From positions 62,001 through 126,000 of the forward strand of contig NZ_JAGGPQ010000015.1 of assembly GCF_018613675.1 (NCBI RefSeq): a stretch of DNA of 64,000 nt. The letters are read 5' to 3'. The DNA comes from Arthrobacter sp. ISL-85. Its GTDB lineage: Bacteria > Actinomycetota > Actinomycetes > Actinomycetales > Micrococcaceae. Each line of letters opens with the position of its first letter. The stretch's first letter is position 1. The notes under the pieces are model-generated. The model ran no database searches, was not told the origin of the DNA, and was given only the letters and a program-made list of their open reading frames with translations. Shown one piece after another: positions 1-9,754 of this stretch. Made by a program: the position numbers and the translations under genes.

Positions 1-663
1 CGTTGCTTCGATGCCATAGGCGAAGGCGGCGATGGCCTGGGCCCCGCCGATGGCGTAGACCTCCGTGATGCCCAGCAGCGCGGCCGCCGCGAGGATGGTG
101 GGGTGCGGCAGCCCGCCGAATTCCTTCTGGGGCGGCGAGGCCAGGGCAATGGATTGCACGCCCGCAGCAAGTGCGGGCACCACGTTCATGATCACCGACG
201 ACGGGTACACGGCAAGGCCACCGGGAACATACAGTCCCACCCGGGCCACGGGCACCCAGTTCTGGCTGACCATGGCGCCGTCGCCCAGTTCGACGTCGAC
301 GTTGCGGGGCCTCTGCCCGTCCGCGAACTTCCGTGCGCGGCTGATGGATTCTTCCAAGGCAGCGCGCACGTCCGGATCCAACTGGTCCAGGGCTGCGGCG
401 ATTGCCTCGCGGGAGACCAGCGGATGCTGCTGTGTGACGCCGTCGAACCGTTCGGCCAGCTCAGCCAGTGCCGTGAATCCCTGCTGCCGGACGGCGGCGA
501 TGATCTGCAGGACATTCTCCTCGGCGTCCGCCACGGTCTGGCCCTTGGCACGGGGCACCGCGGCGCGCAGGGCCGCGAGGGTCAGGTTGCGGCCCCGAAG
601 GTCAATGGTGCGGAAGTGGACGGCGGCTGTCACGGGGGCGGGAAACTCCGGGGGTGTGGTCAC
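1..663 (-). CDS. hisD: Histidinol dehydrogenase, N-terminal part (runs off the window)
   Basis: HisD oxidises L-histidinol to L-histidine, the last step of histidine biosynthesis, using NAD and zinc. Only the first 221 codons are present; the 3' part lies before base 1. The start is the GTG at 661-663. Recognisable HisD stretches are VGLYVPGGLAVYPSSVIMNV and, at the window edge, the conserved VYAIGGAQAIAAFAYG. The reading frame is open throughout. The next gene upstream on this strand ends 21 bp away, so the two may be co-transcribed. Family assignment is secure; the catalytic and zinc residues further on cannot be inspected. Confidence 0.93.
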   Translation of the reverse strand, partial: MTTPPEFPAPVTAAVHFRTIDLRGRNLTLAALRAAVPRAKGQTVADAEENVLQIIAAVRQQGFTALAELAERFDGVTQQHPLVSREAIAAALDQLDPDVRAALEESISRARKFADGQRPRNVDVELGDGAMVSQNWVPVARVGLYVPGGLAVYPSSVIMNVVPALAAGVQSIALASPPQKEFGGLPHPTILAAAALLGITEVYAIGGAQAIAAFAYGIEAT

Positions 664-684
664 CGCTCTATTTTACGGGGCTGT

Positions 685-1200
685 TCACGCCTGCCGTTCC
701 CGCGCCGCGGCGCCGGGCTTTCCGCCTGCGGCGCCCAGCAGCTCCAGGATGAAGACCGACACGGCCGTGGCGGCGGGCCAGAGCAGCAGCACCGGCCACG
801 CACGCAGCGAGAAGGCAATGCTGGCGTTGGCGGAAGCGTCGACGGCCGGACCCCAGAGCCGGGCCGCAAGGATTCCTGTGCCCCATGCCACAACACTCCC
901 GGCCAGGGCCCCCGCAAGGCCGGCCAACAGTGCGGCCTGCGGGTACGGGCGCTTGCCGTCAGCGAGGAACACGGCCAGCAGGCAGCCAGCCAATACCAAA
1001 AGTCCGGCGAGGGTCAGATCCCGCGGCAGCCAGACCATGGGAACGGTGCCGGAGGCCAGGGCGGGGTCACGCGTGATCAGGTTTAATCCGCCCGGCGCCA
1101 GGAGCCACCACAGCAGGCCGGCGGGAACTCCCGCCGCGGCCGGGACCAGCAGCAGGGACCATGGCAGCGGGCGTCCGGCGGGGCGGGCGAAGTGCGTCAT
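685..1200 (-). CDS. Small integral membrane protein of unknown function
   Basis: A protein of about 171 residues that I do not recognise. It has about four hydrophobic segments: PWSLLLVPAAAGVPAGLLWW near the N-terminus, LTLAGLLVLAGCLLAVFLA, a Gly/Ala-rich AALLAGLAGALAGSVVAWG, and WPVLLLWPAATAVSVFILE near the C-terminus, followed by a short basic tail. The ATG at 1198-1200 is chosen. A GTG at 1207-1209 sits closer to a GGAGGA sequence and is a possible alternative. It lies immediately upstream of hisD in the same direction, with nothing else to suggest a role. Confidence 0.65.
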   Translation of the reverse strand: MTHFARPAGRPLPWSLLLVPAAAGVPAGLLWWLLAPGGLNLITRDPALASGTVPMVWLPRDLTLAGLLVLAGCLLAVFLADGKRPYPQAALLAGLAGALAGSVVAWGTGILAARLWGPAVDASANASIAFSLRAWPVLLLWPAATAVSVFILELLGAAGGKPGAAARERQA

Positions 1201-1327
1201 GAAACACACCTTAACAAAGGTTCCTCCAAGGTCATCCGGCGTGATGCTGCCATGAGCTGTTTTCCGGCGTTGACCGCGGGCCAATACGCTTGGGGAAAGA
1301 CCTACGCCACTTAGTCCAGGAGTTCCG

Positions 1328-1828
1328 GTGACCGACAACAGCGAGCCCTTCGAGCAGACCTTCAGGGAGATGTTCCGCCGGCACGCCGCTGGCGTGGCCA
1401 TCATCACGGTGAATTACCAGGATGAGCCCTACGGCTTTACCGCCACCTCCGTTGCGTCCCTGTCCGCGAAGCCGCCGCGCTTCACGTTCAACATGGCGCG
1501 CAGTTCCAGGTCCTGGCCGGCGGTGGCCAACACCCAGTACCTGGGGGTGCACATGCTGGGCCTGGACAACCAGGAGTTGGCCGCCCGCTTTGCCCGCCCC
1601 GGCAACCGTTTCGAAGGCAACCATTGGGAAATAGGTCCGCACGGGGTGCCCATCCTCAAGGACGTGGCCGGGTGGCTGGTCGGCGAGATCCAGATGCGGC
1701 TTTCGTTCGAGAACAACGCCGTGGTGGTGGTCCAGGTCGTGGACGGGCAGGTGGGCGGCGACGGGTCGCCCTTGCTCTACCACGGCGGCGCCTACGGGCA
1801 GCCGATCCCGCTGGACTACGAAATTTAG
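1328..1828 (+). CDS. Flavin reductase family protein
   Basis: A 166-residue single-domain protein of the flavin reductase-like family. These are FMN/FAD-binding split-barrel proteins that reduce flavin with NAD(P)H, often for a partner monooxygenase. The typical N-terminal block is visible: HAAGVAIITV, then GFTATSVASLSAKPP, the substrate/flavin-binding region. The GTG start has an AGGAG five bases upstream. It is the only plus-strand gene in the first 26 kb and converges on dnaE. No monooxygenase partner is nearby, so the physiological acceptor is unknown. Confidence 0.85.
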   Translation: MTDNSEPFEQTFREMFRRHAAGVAIITVNYQDEPYGFTATSVASLSAKPPRFTFNMARSSRSWPAVANTQYLGVHMLGLDNQELAARFARPGNRFEGNHWEIGPHGVPILKDVAGWLVGEIQMRLSFENNAVVVVQVVDGQVGGDGSPLLYHGGAYGQPIPLDYEI

Positions 1829-1875
1829 TCCCGGCTGGTTCCGACGCCTCGCAGGCCTGCGCGGCACAAAGACAC

Positions 1876-1909
1876 GGACGACGCCGGGAGGTGCTTCCCG
1901 GCGTCGTCC
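1876..1909. terminator. Convergent hairpin between flavin reductase gene and dnaE
   Basis: A 14-bp perfect stem (1876-1889 with 1896-1909) with a 6-nt loop, placed between two convergent genes. There is no long T-run on either side, so termination strength is uncertain, but position and stem quality favour a bidirectional terminator. Confidence 0.6.
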
Positions 1910-1917
1910 GCGTCTTC

Positions 1918-4900
1918 CTAGGCGTCCAGGCAGGCCGGGCCCAGCAGGACCTTCAGGTCGCCGAACAGCGACGGGCTGGGGTTCACCCTGAGGTGGACTG
2001 GCAGGCCCATGATTTCCGTCCGGGTGTCACCCTGCAGGTGCAGCCGAACCTCCGAGTTGCCCCGGTGGGTGCGCAACACATCACCAAGCTCCGTCACAAC
2101 GGCCTCTGTGGCCTTGTAGGTGGGCATGGTGATCACCAGGGGTCCATGCAGCCCTTCGCTGAGATCCGGGACGGACAACTCCATGCAGTTCAGCGTGATG
2201 GCGCCGTCGTCGCGCTTCTGCAGCCGGCCCTTGACCACTACGATCAGGTCCTCCGCAAGGACGGAGGCGATGGGCCCATAGACCTGGCCGAAGAACATGA
2301 CCTCGATCGAACCGCCCAGGTCCTCCACCTCTGCCCGCGCATACGCGTTGCCGCTGGCTTTGGCGATGCGGCGGCTCAGCGAGGTGATCATGCCGGCGAT
2401 GGTGATGATGGCGCCGTCCTGCGGCCCGTCCTCGCCAAGGATGGTGGTGATGCTCATTTCCGCGTGCTGGCTCAGCAGGCCTTCGAGGCCCTGCAGCGGA
2501 TGGTCCGACACGTACAGGCCCAGCATGTCCCGTTCGAAGGAGAGCTTGTCCTTTTTCTCCCACTCGGGCAGGTCCGGGATCTCGATGCTGAGGGAAGCCT
2601 CCGACTCGGCTTCCTCGAAACCCGCGAAGAGGTCGAACTGGCCAATGGCCTCGTTGCGCTTCAGTGTGATGACGGAGTCGATGGCCTCTTCGTGGATCAT
2701 GGCGAGGGCACGGCGGTGGTGGCCCAGTGAGTCGAAAGCGCCGGACTTGATCAGCGATTCGATGGTCCGCTTGTTGCAGACCACCGCCGGGACCTTCATG
2801 AGGTAGTCCTTGAAGGACGTATACGCGCCCTCGGTTTCCCGGGTGGTCACCATGGCTTCAACTGCGTTGACACCAACGTTGCGGATCGCACCCATGCCGA
2901 AGCGGATGTCGTTGCCCACTGGGGTGAAGTTAAGGGCCGACTCGTTGACGTCCGGCGGCAGCACCGTGATGCCCATGCGCCGGCACTCATTGAGGTAGAT
3001 GGCCGACTTGTCCTTGTCATCGCCTACGGAGGTCAGCAGTGCGGCCATGTATTCGGGCGCGTAGTGCGCCTTGAGGTACGCGGTCCAGTAGGAGATGACA
3101 CCGTAGGCGGCCGAGTGGGCCTTGTTGAAGGCGTAGTCCGAGAAGGGCAGCAGGATGTCCCAAAGGGTTTTGACGGCCTCCATGGAGTAGCCGTTGTCCT
3201 GCATGCCCTGGGAGAAGCCGGCGAACTGCTTGTCCAGTTCCGATTTCTTTTTCTTGCCCATGGCGCGGCGGAGGATGTCTGCCTGGCCCAGCGAGTAGCC
3301 GGCCAGCTTCTGCGCCACTGCCATGACCTGCTCCTGGTACACGATCAGGCCGTACGTCCCGCCAAGGATCTCCCTGAGGGGTTCCTCCAGCTCGGGGTGG
3401 ATGGGGATGACCTCTTGGATGCCGTTCTTGCGGAGGGCATAGTCGGTGTGGGCGTTGGCGCCCATGGGGCCCGGCCGGTAGAGGGCCAGCACGGCCGAAA
3501 TGTCTTCGAAGTTGTCAGGCTTCATGAGCTTGAGCAGCGACCGCATGGGACCGCCGTCGAGCTGGAACACGCCCAGGGTGTCCCCGCGGGCCAGGAGCTC
3601 GTAGGACGCGGCGTCGTCCAGCTCGAGGTTTTCCAGGTCCAGGTCGATGCCGCGGTTCATCTTGATGTTTTCCAGGGCATCGGAAATGATCGTCAGGTTC
3701 CGCAGGCCCAGGAAGTCCATCTTGATCAGGCCAAGGCCCTCGGACGTGGGGTAATCGAACTGCGTGATCACCTGGCCGTCCTGGAAGCGGCGCATGACCG
3801 GGATGACATCGATGATGGGATCGGAGGACATGATGACGCCCGCGGCGTGCACGCCCCACTGGCGCTTCAGGCCCTCGATGCCCAGGGCCGTTTCGAAGAC
3901 CTTGGCGGCCTCCGGGTCGGTGGCGATCAGCTGTCTGAAGTCCCCTGCCTCGCTGTAGCGTTTGGCCTCCGGGTTCTGGATATCCGCCAAGGGAATGTCC
4001 TTGGCCATCACCGCGGGCGGCAGGGCCTTGGTCAGCTGTTCGCCCATGCTGAAGGGGTAGCCAAGGACGCGCGAGGAGTCCTTGAGGGCCTGCTTGGTCT
4101 TGATGGTGCCGTAGGTGACGATCATCGCCACGCGCTCGTCGCCGTACTTGCGGGTCACATAGTCGATGACCTCCGAGCGGCGCCGGTCATCGAAGTCGAC
4201 GTCGAAGTCGGGCATGGAGACGCGGTCCGGGTTGAGGAACCGTTCAAAGATCAGCCCGTGGCGCAGGGGGTCGAGATCGGTGATGCGCATGGCATAAGCC
4301 ACCATGGAACCGGCACCCGAACCACGTCCGGGACCCACCCGGATGCCGTTGTTCTTGGCCCAGTTGATGAAGTCGGCAACCACCAGGAAGTAGCCGGGGA
4401 AGCCCATGGAGGTGATGACGCCAAGCTCGTAATCAGCCTGCTTGCGGACCTCGTCCGGAATGCCGCCCGGGTAACGGTACTGCAGGCCCTTGTCCACTTC
4501 CTTGACCAGCCAGGAGGTCTCGTCCTCGCCGGGCGGGCAGGGGAACCGCGGCATGAAGTTGGCGTCCGTGTTGAAGGACACCTCGCAGCGTTCGGCAATC
4601 AGCAGGGTGTTGTCGCAGGCGTCCGGGTGGTCGCGGAAGAGTTCCCGCATTTCATGGGGGGATTTCAGGTAGTAGCCGCTGCCGGAGAACGCGAACCGCG
4701 AGCCGCCGTTGTCGTAGGTGGGTTCCAGCAGCGTGGAGCCGGACTGGATGGCCAGCAGGGCTTCGTGGGCCTTGGCGTCATGCTCGTGCGTGTAGTGGAG
4801 GTCATTGGTGGCCACCAGCGGCAGGTTCAGGTCCTTGGCGAGCCGCAGCAGGTCGCCGGTGACCCGCCGTTCGATGTCCAGTCCATGGTCCATCAGTTCG

Positions 4901-5475
4901 CAAAAGTAGTTTTCCGCGCCGAAGATGTCCCGGAACTCGGCCGCGGCCTCGAGTGCTTCACGGTACTGGCCCAGCCGGAGCCGGGTCTGGACCTCACCGG
5001 AGGGGCAGCCTGTGGTGGCGATGAGCCCTTCGGAGTAGGTGTTGAGCAGTTCCCTGTCCAGGCGGGGCCACTTGCCGAAGACCGAATCCAGGGAGGCGAT
5101 GGACGAGGCCCGGAAGAGGTTCCGCATGCCCACGTTGTTGTAGCTCAGGAGCGTCATGTGGGTGTAGGACCCGCCGCCGGAGACGTCGTCCTTGCGCTGG
5201 GATTCTTCGCCCCAGCGCACGCGTTCCTTGTCCGTCCTGGCAGTGCCGGGAGTTACATAGGCTTCGACGCCGATGATTGGCTTGATGCCCTTGTCCGTAG
5301 CTTTGCGCCAGAAGTCGAATGCGCCGAACAGGTAGCCGTGGTCTGTGGTGGCGAGGGCCGGCATGCCCAGGCGCTCTGTTTCATCGAACAGCTCCCCCAG
5401 GCGGGCAGCTCCATCCAGCATGGAATATTCGGTGTGGGTGTGCAGGTGGACAAACGAATCATTGCTGGAACTCAC
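1918..5475 (-). CDS. dnaE: DNA polymerase III subunit alpha
   Basis: This is the replicative polymerase catalytic subunit, at 1185 residues the usual length of the essential DnaE1 type. The N-terminal PHP domain begins with FVHLHTHTEYSMLDGA, whose histidine cluster binds metal. The palm carries PDFDVDFDD and, later, GLIKMDFLGLRNL, which supply the three catalytic aspartates. HRRAL and the C-terminal OB-fold region follow. It is preceded on the same strand by rluD and lspA. It is probably the last gene of that transcript, ending at the hairpin at 1876-1909. Confidence 0.97.
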   Translation of the reverse strand: MSSSNDSFVHLHTHTEYSMLDGAARLGELFDETERLGMPALATTDHGYLFGAFDFWRKATDKGIKPIIGVEAYVTPGTARTDKERVRWGEESQRKDDVSGGGSYTHMTLLSYNNVGMRNLFRASSIASLDSVFGKWPRLDRELLNTYSEGLIATTGCPSGEVQTRLRLGQYREALEAAAEFRDIFGAENYFCELMDHGLDIERRVTGDLLRLAKDLNLPLVATNDLHYTHEHDAKAHEALLAIQSGSTLLEPTYDNGGSRFAFSGSGYYLKSPHEMRELFRDHPDACDNTLLIAERCEVSFNTDANFMPRFPCPPGEDETSWLVKEVDKGLQYRYPGGIPDEVRKQADYELGVITSMGFPGYFLVVADFINWAKNNGIRVGPGRGSGAGSMVAYAMRITDLDPLRHGLIFERFLNPDRVSMPDFDVDFDDRRRSEVIDYVTRKYGDERVAMIVTYGTIKTKQALKDSSRVLGYPFSMGEQLTKALPPAVMAKDIPLADIQNPEAKRYSEAGDFRQLIATDPEAAKVFETALGIEGLKRQWGVHAAGVIMSSDPIIDVIPVMRRFQDGQVITQFDYPTSEGLGLIKMDFLGLRNLTIISDALENIKMNRGIDLDLENLELDDAASYELLARGDTLGVFQLDGGPMRSLLKLMKPDNFEDISAVLALYRPGPMGANAHTDYALRKNGIQEVIPIHPELEEPLREILGGTYGLIVYQEQVMAVAQKLAGYSLGQADILRRAMGKKKKSELDKQFAGFSQGMQDNGYSMEAVKTLWDILLPFSDYAFNKAHSAAYGVISYWTAYLKAHYAPEYMAALLTSVGDDKDKSAIYLNECRRMGITVLPPDVNESALNFTPVGNDIRFGMGAIRNVGVNAVEAMVTTRETEGAYTSFKDYLMKVPAVVCNKRTIESLIKSGAFDSLGHHRRALAMIHEEAIDSVITLKRNEAIGQFDLFAGFEEAESEASLSIEIPDLPEWEKKDKLSFERDMLGLYVSDHPLQGLEGLLSQHAEMSITTILGEDGPQDGAIITIAGMITSLSRRIAKASGNAYARAEVEDLGGSIEVMFFGQVYGPIASVLAEDLIVVVKGRLQKRDDGAITLNCMELSVPDLSEGLHGPLVITMPTYKATEAVVTELGDVLRTHRGNSEVRLHLQGDTRTEIMGLPVHLRVNPSPSLFGDLKVLLGPACLDA

Positions 5476-5524
5476 CGCACCATTCTAAGCGCTGCCCCGT
5501 GGCAGTCCTGCCAGGTGGGGCGTG

Positions 5525-6451
5525 TCAGGCCTGGCCGGATTCCAGCACTTCCAGCGCGTAGGAAAGGTCCTGCGGGTACTGGCTGGTGACCGTGACACGT
5601 TCCCCCGTCACGGGGTGGTCAAACGCCAGTTGACGGGCGTGCAGCCACTGCCTCGTGAGCCCCAGGGTGGCGGCCAGGCGGGGATCGGCGCCGTAGGTCA
5701 GGTCACCCGCGCAGGGGTGTCGGAGCGCGGAGAAGTGGACCCGGATCTGGTGCGTGCGGCCGGTTTCAAGGTGGACTTCCACCAGGCTGGCCTTCCCGAA
5801 CGCCTCCAGGACCTCGTAATGGGTTACGGACGGACGCCCGTCCTCAATGACGGCGAAACGCCAGTCGTGCCCGGGGTGCCGGCCGATGGGGGCGTCGATG
5901 GTTCCCGTCAAGGGATCGGGAAGGCCCTGGATTACCGCGTGATACACCTTGTCCACCGTGCGCTCCTTGAAGGCGCGCTTGAGCGCCGTGTAGGCGCGCT
6001 CGGATTTGGCCACCACCATCACGCCGGAGGTGCCGACGTCGAGCCGGTGGACGATACCTGCCCGCTCAGGGGCGCCGGAAGTGGAGATCCGGTAACCGGC
6101 GGCGGCAAGGCCGCCCACCACGGTGGGCCCCACCCAGCCTGGTGAGGGATGGGCTGCCACGCCAACGGGTTTGTCGACGACGACGAAATCGTCATCGTCG
6201 AGCAGGATATTCAGGCCTTCCACAACTTCCTCCACGACTTCAAGCGGGTCCCGCCGTTCCGGGACGGTGACCTCGAGGGTGTCTCCGGCCACGAGTTTTG
6301 CCGACTTGCCCAAGGCCTTGCCCCGGGCAGTGACGTGGCCGTCTGCGAGAAGTGCGGCAGCGGCGGACCGGGACACACCGAGGATGCCGGCCAGACCGGC
6401 GTCCGCGCGCGCTCCGGCGTACTCCTCGGCCACCACGATGCGGTCAGTCAT
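5525..6451 (-). CDS. RluD-family 23S rRNA pseudouridine synthase
   Basis: A 308-residue pseudouridine synthase. An S4-like RNA-binding segment occupies about residues 10-60. It is followed by the RluA/RluD catalytic domain with the signature [10 protein letters not shown], in which Asp138 is the catalytic residue, and with GRTHQIRVH near the C-terminus. It is likely to modify 23S rRNA helix 69, but the exact site cannot be fixed from sequence. The start overlaps the lspA stop by 8 nt, suggesting coupled translation; rluD following lspA is common in many bacteria. Confidence 0.92.
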   Translation of the reverse strand: MTDRIVVAEEYAGARADAGLAGILGVSRSAAAALLADGHVTARGKALGKSAKLVAGDTLEVTVPERRDPLEVVEEVVEGLNILLDDDDFVVVDKPVGVAAHPSPGWVGPTVVGGLAAAGYRISTSGAPERAGIVHRLDVGTSGVMVVAKSERAYTALKRAFKERTVDKVYHAVIQGLPDPLTGTIDAPIGRHPGHDWRFAVIEDGRPSVTHYEVLEAFGKASLVEVHLETGRTHQIRVHFSALRHPCAGDLTYGADPRLAATLGLTRQWLHARQLAFDHPVTGERVTVTSQYPQDLSYALEVLESGQA

Positions 6452-7016
6452 GGGCGGACTTGTCCTTGTGTGGGCTCCCCAGCCGCGTTCCGTCCAGTGC
6501 GATCCCGCGGATGGTCAGGATGCAGATGATCGAGACGGCGGAGACCACGGCGGAGTCGGCAATGTTGAAGATGGCGAAGTTGGGAAGCTGGATGAAATCC
6601 ACCACGTGTCCCATGCCGAAGGACGGCTCACGGAAGAGCCGGTCGGTGAGGTTGCCCAGCGCCCCGCCGAGCAGCAGGCCCAGGGCAAGGGACCACCAGG
6701 CAGAGCCCAGCCTGCGGACCTGGAACAGGATGGCGACGGCCACCCCGGCCATGATGATGGAAAACACCCAGGTGACGTTCTCGCCGATGGAAAACGCAGC
6801 GCCGGAGTTCCGGATGAAGTACCAGTGCAGCAGGGGCGGCAGCACAGGGATCCGTTCCCCTTCCACCATGGTGGAAGTGACCCACAGTTTTGTCAGCTGG
6901 TCCAGGACGTAGGCGAAGACCGCAAACCCCGCAAACAGGGACAGCAGCACTGCCCGGCGCGGGCGCGGTGAGGGTGGGACAGGGCGTGCCGCGTCGGCGG
7001 CAAGTTCGTCAGTCAT
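6444..7016 (-). CDS. lspA: Lipoprotein signal peptidase (signal peptidase II)
   Basis: LspA is the membrane aspartyl protease that removes signal peptides from diacylglyceryl-modified prolipoproteins. The 190-residue protein has four hydrophobic segments. The two catalytic aspartates sit in the conserved contexts GNLTDRLF (Asp125) and FNIADSAV (Asp154), with NSGAAFS also present. The ATG at 7014-7016 is chosen; an upstream in-frame ATG at 7050-7052 would overlap the terminator hairpin and is less likely. An Ala/Pro/Arg-rich N-terminal extension of about 20 residues precedes the first membrane segment. Confidence 0.95.
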   Translation of the reverse strand: MTDELAADAARPVPPSPRPRRAVLLSLFAGFAVFAYVLDQLTKLWVTSTMVEGERIPVLPPLLHWYFIRNSGAAFSIGENVTWVFSIIMAGVAVAILFQVRRLGSAWWSLALGLLLGGALGNLTDRLFREPSFGMGHVVDFIQLPNFAIFNIADSAVVSAVSIICILTIRGIALDGTRLGSPHKDKSAHD

Positions 7017-7051
7017 GGTGCTTTCAATTCGTGGAACTGGTGTCAATGCCA

Positions 7052-7088
7052 AAAGCCGGTGGCCGAGGAATCCTCAGCCACCGGCTTT
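7052..7088 (-). terminator. Hairpin terminator downstream of wag31
   Basis: A 12-bp stem (7052-7063 with 7077-7088) is extended inside by a 5-bp GAGGA/TCCTC stem. On the minus strand it is followed by a short TTTT. It separates wag31 from lspA, so lspA-rluD-dnaE probably depend on read-through or their own promoter. Confidence 0.7.
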
Positions 7089-7108
7089 CAGAATACGTGG
7101 TGCCAGGG

Positions 7109-7783
7109 TTAGTTGGCTTCGCTGACTTCCGGGGTCGCCACGGAGCCGCGGGCATCCAGGTCGCGGAGCTGGCCCTCGATGTAGGCCTTCAGGCGTGAAC
7201 GGTAATCGCGTTCGAAGCCGCGGAGCTGCTCCACCTTGCGTTCCAGGACGGAACGCTGCTGTTCCAGGGCGCCCAGGATCTTGCGGGACTTCTCCTGGGC
7301 GTCGTTGACGAGGCTGCTGGCTTCGATCTGCGCCTCGGCGATGATCTTGTCCTTCTGTGCCTGGCCGTCGGCGACGTGGCGGTCGTGCATCTGCTGTGCC
7401 ATGGCCAGCAGGCCGGCGGCGGACTCAGCGGAAGCAGTGGCAGCGGCGGGCGCAGCCGGTGCGGCGGCCGCCGGCTGGACGTCCTTCTTCTTGTTGGCTT
7501 CGGCAGCCTTTGCCTCGGCCTCTGCCTTCTCGCGGGCCTCGTCCTTGTCGGCCTTGACCGGCGCGGGGACCTTCTCCACCACGGGGGCTGCGGCGGAGCT
7601 CGCCGGAACGCTGGACCCTGCTTCGGCGAGCTTCTTGCGGAGCTCGTCGTTTTCCTGGTTCAGGCGGCGGAGTTCAACGACGATTTCGTCCAGGAAGTCG
7701 TCAACTTCGTCCTGGTCATAGCCCTCGCGGAACTTGGTGGGCTGAAAGCGCTTGTTGACAACGTCTTCTGGCGTCAAAGCCAT
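7109..7783 (-). CDS. wag31: DivIVA/Wag31 polar growth scaffold
   Basis: This is a cytoplasmic coiled-coil protein that binds curved membrane at poles and septa and organises cell-wall growth in Actinobacteria. The N-terminal DivIVA domain is clear: MALTPEDVVNKRFQPTKF, then GYDQDEVDDFLDEIV. It is followed by a first coiled coil, an Ala/Pro/Lys-rich linker (about residues 55-120) and a second long coiled coil. GAGGTGACC lies just upstream of the ATG. A minus-strand TTGACA at 7880-7885 is a possible -35 element, but no convincing -10 accompanies it. It lies next to yggT and sepF, as is usual. Confidence 0.96.
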   Translation of the reverse strand: MALTPEDVVNKRFQPTKFREGYDQDEVDDFLDEIVVELRRLNQENDELRKKLAEAGSSVPASSAAAPVVEKVPAPVKADKDEAREKAEAEAKAAEANKKKDVQPAAAAPAAPAAATASAESAAGLLAMAQQMHDRHVADGQAQKDKIIAEAQIEASSLVNDAQEKSRKILGALEQQRSVLERKVEQLRGFERDYRSRLKAYIEGQLRDLDARGSVATPEVSEAN

Positions 7784-7958
7784 CTGGTCACCTCACTGGT
7801 CTGGTTAGTCAGTAGGCCTTCCGGCCGTCAAAACTAAGGTACCTAAATTTGGTCTGCTTACTCTAATTCAACACTGCGGTGTCAAACGGGAGGTTTCTTC
7901 GCTTTACAGTAGCTGTTCCGGGAAGGATCCCACTGCATTGCGGGGGCTGGCGGGAAAA

Positions 7959-8246
7959 TCAGGCCAGTCCCCTGGTGACGCTCATCGCAATACTGACGCC
8001 GATGAACAGGATCAGGAAGCCAAGGTCCAGGGAGACGCCGCCGAGCCGGAGCGGCGGAATCAGGCGCCGCAGTCCCTTCAATGGCGGATCCGTGATGGAG
8101 TAGACGGCGTGTGCCACCACCAGGGCCGCGCCCCGGGGCCGCCATTCCCTCGCAAACATCTGTACCCAGTCGAACACCAGGCGGATGATGAGGGCCACGA
8201 AAAACAGCAGCAGGGCGAGATAGAGAAGTCCGAAAACAATTCCCAT
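7959..8246 (-). CDS. YggT family membrane protein
   Basis: A 95-residue protein with two hydrophobic segments, one near the N-terminus (VFGLLYLALLLFFVALIIRL) and one near the C-terminus (LDLGFLILFIGVSIAMS). Between them is the conserved motif of the family with ITDPPLKGLRRLIPPLRLGG. YggT proteins are commonly found between sepF and divIVA in Gram-positive bacteria; their biochemical role is not established. It sits exactly in that place here. Confidence 0.88.
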   Translation of the reverse strand: MGIVFGLLYLALLLFFVALIIRLVFDWVQMFAREWRPRGAALVVAHAVYSITDPPLKGLRRLIPPLRLGGVSLDLGFLILFIGVSIAMSVTRGLA

Positions 8247-8381
8247 GACTTATTTCATATCTCCATATTCGTGCAGCCTGTCCAGTGCGGCGGCCGCTGT
8301 TGTACTGCTGGTGTCTTGTCTATTTCAGCACAGATGCCAGACAGGTGTCCCTGCCTGGCATCCCCGTACAGTCTGTGGTGC

Positions 8382-8912
8382 TTAGCTTTGGTTGAAGAAG
8401 CTGGCCTGTGTGTCGCTGGCCTTCTTGTCGTCACCGATCACTTCGACATAGGACGGTGAGAGCAGGAACACCTTGTTGGTGACCCTCTCGATGCTCCCCC
8501 GCAGGCCAAAGACGAGCCCGGCCGAGAAGTCCACCAGGCGCTTGGCATCAGCCTCGCCCATGTCCGTGACGTTCATGATCACCGGGATGCCGTCCCGGAA
8601 GCTCTCGCCGATGAGCTTTGCATCATTGTAGGAGCGCGGGTGGATGGTGGTGATCTGGCGCAGACCAGTGTTCTCTTCGCGGCTTGAGGCCGCACGCTTT
8701 ATGGGGGTCACAGGTGCGCGGTATTCCTCTTCAGGGGCGTAGGACGCCTCGCGGCTGACTTCGCGGACCGGCGCCGGAGCACGGCGTTCCTCGCGGTCAA
8801 CTTCCATCGGTTCGTCCTCATCCTTACGTGTGGTCTGTTGCTCGGACTCGTAATGCTCATCGCCGTCGGCGAGCCCAAGATAGATCATTGTCTTGCGCAG
8901 AGCGCCGGCCAT
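8382..8912 (-). CDS. sepF: Cell division protein SepF
   Basis: SepF is the membrane anchor for FtsZ in Actinobacteria, which lack FtsA. The 176-residue protein starts [14 protein letters not shown], the short amphipathic membrane-binding helix. A long acidic and Arg-rich linker follows, then the C-terminal dimerising domain ([28 protein letters not shown]). TAGGAG lies upstream of the ATG. An imperfect 12-bp hairpin at 8333-8362 follows the stop codon but lacks a T-run. It belongs to the ftsZ-proximal part of the division cluster. Confidence 0.95.
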   Translation of the reverse strand: MAGALRKTMIYLGLADGDEHYESEQQTTRKDEDEPMEVDREERRAPAPVREVSREASYAPEEEYRAPVTPIKRAASSREENTGLRQITTIHPRSYNDAKLIGESFRDGIPVIMNVTDMGEADAKRLVDFSAGLVFGLRGSIERVTNKVFLLSPSYVEVIGDDKKASDTQASFFNQS

Positions 8913-9001
8913 GGTCGACTCCTAATCGTGTCCGTAAGCGGGCCGCCCAATGATTTGACAGCACTGGAGTCCCCCGCCCATCACTTCCAATAGGTCCGAC
9001 G

Positions 9002-9754
9002 CTACCCCACGGCAGGACGGGAACCGAGAATATCGGAACCGATTCGCAGGTGTGTCGCCCCGAACATGATGGCGGCCTCCAGGTCCTGGCTCATGCCCGC
9101 CGAGATGCCCGAGGCGCCGGGGTAATCTGCCACCAGCCGGGCGGAAACCCCGGCCAGCTTTTCGAACGCCGGCCCAGGCGGCGCTCCCAGCGGCGCAACG
9201 GCCATGACGCCGGCAAGGTTCAGGCCATCGGCGGCGGCGATCCGCTCTGCCAGGAGGGGCACGTCGGCGGGGGCTGCCCCGCCACGGTGCGTGCCACCGT
9301 CGTCCTCAAGGCTGACCTGGATGAAGCAGTCCAGCGGCGCCCGGCCGGTGGCGTCCATGCCGTTCCGTGCCGCCTTTGCCAGGGCATCGACAAGCTGCGG
9401 CCTGTCCACGGAATGGACGGCGGCGGCGTAGCGGGCTACGGACTTGGCCTTCTTTGTCTGCAGCTGGCCAACAAAGTGCCAGGTCAGGGCGAGATCCGCC
9501 AGCTCCAGCGCCTTGGCGGCAGCCTCTTGATCCCGGTTCTCGCCTACATCGGTAATGCCGAGGGCGGCCAGGCGCCTGATGTCCTCTGCCGCGTGGAACT
9601 TGGTGACCACGATCAGCGAGGGCAGTCGATCACCGCGGCCGGCGCTTTCGGCCGCGGCGGCAATGCGCTTCCGCACCGCCGCCAGCCGTTCGGCGAGTTC
9701 TGCGCTGCGGGGATCATTTCGCTGCCCCTCCCCGCCATCGGTCCGTTCAGTCAT
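9002..9754 (-). CDS. YggS/PLPBP family PLP homeostasis protein
   Basis: A 250-residue PLP-binding TIM-barrel protein of the YggS (PLPHP) family. These are not known to catalyse a reaction but buffer cellular pyridoxal phosphate. The PLP lysine is Lys52 in LIVVTKFH. GENRDQEAAAKA, TWHFVGQLQ and the C-terminal SAGMSQDLEAAI with LRIGSDILG match the family. The ATG start overlaps the end of pgeF by 8 nt. The family is almost always found between ftsZ/pgeF and sepF in Gram-positive division clusters. Confidence 0.93.
   Translation of the reverse strand: MTERTDGGEGQRNDPRSAELAERLAAVRKRIAAAAESAGRGDRLPSLIVVTKFHAAEDIRRLAALGITDVGENRDQEAAAKALELADLALTWHFVGQLQTKKAKSVARYAAAVHSVDRPQLVDALAKAARNGMDATGRAPLDCFIQVSLEDDGGTHRGGAAPADVPLLAERIAAADGLNLAGVMAVAPLGAPPGPAFEKLAGVSARLVADYPGASGISAGMSQDLEAAIMFGATHLRIGSDILGSRPAVG

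Noticed and set aside
3064..5589. An 841-codon open frame antisense to dnaE
   Set aside because: Long antisense frames are common in high-GC genes. The translation has no recognisable domain and dnaE is intact and conserved.
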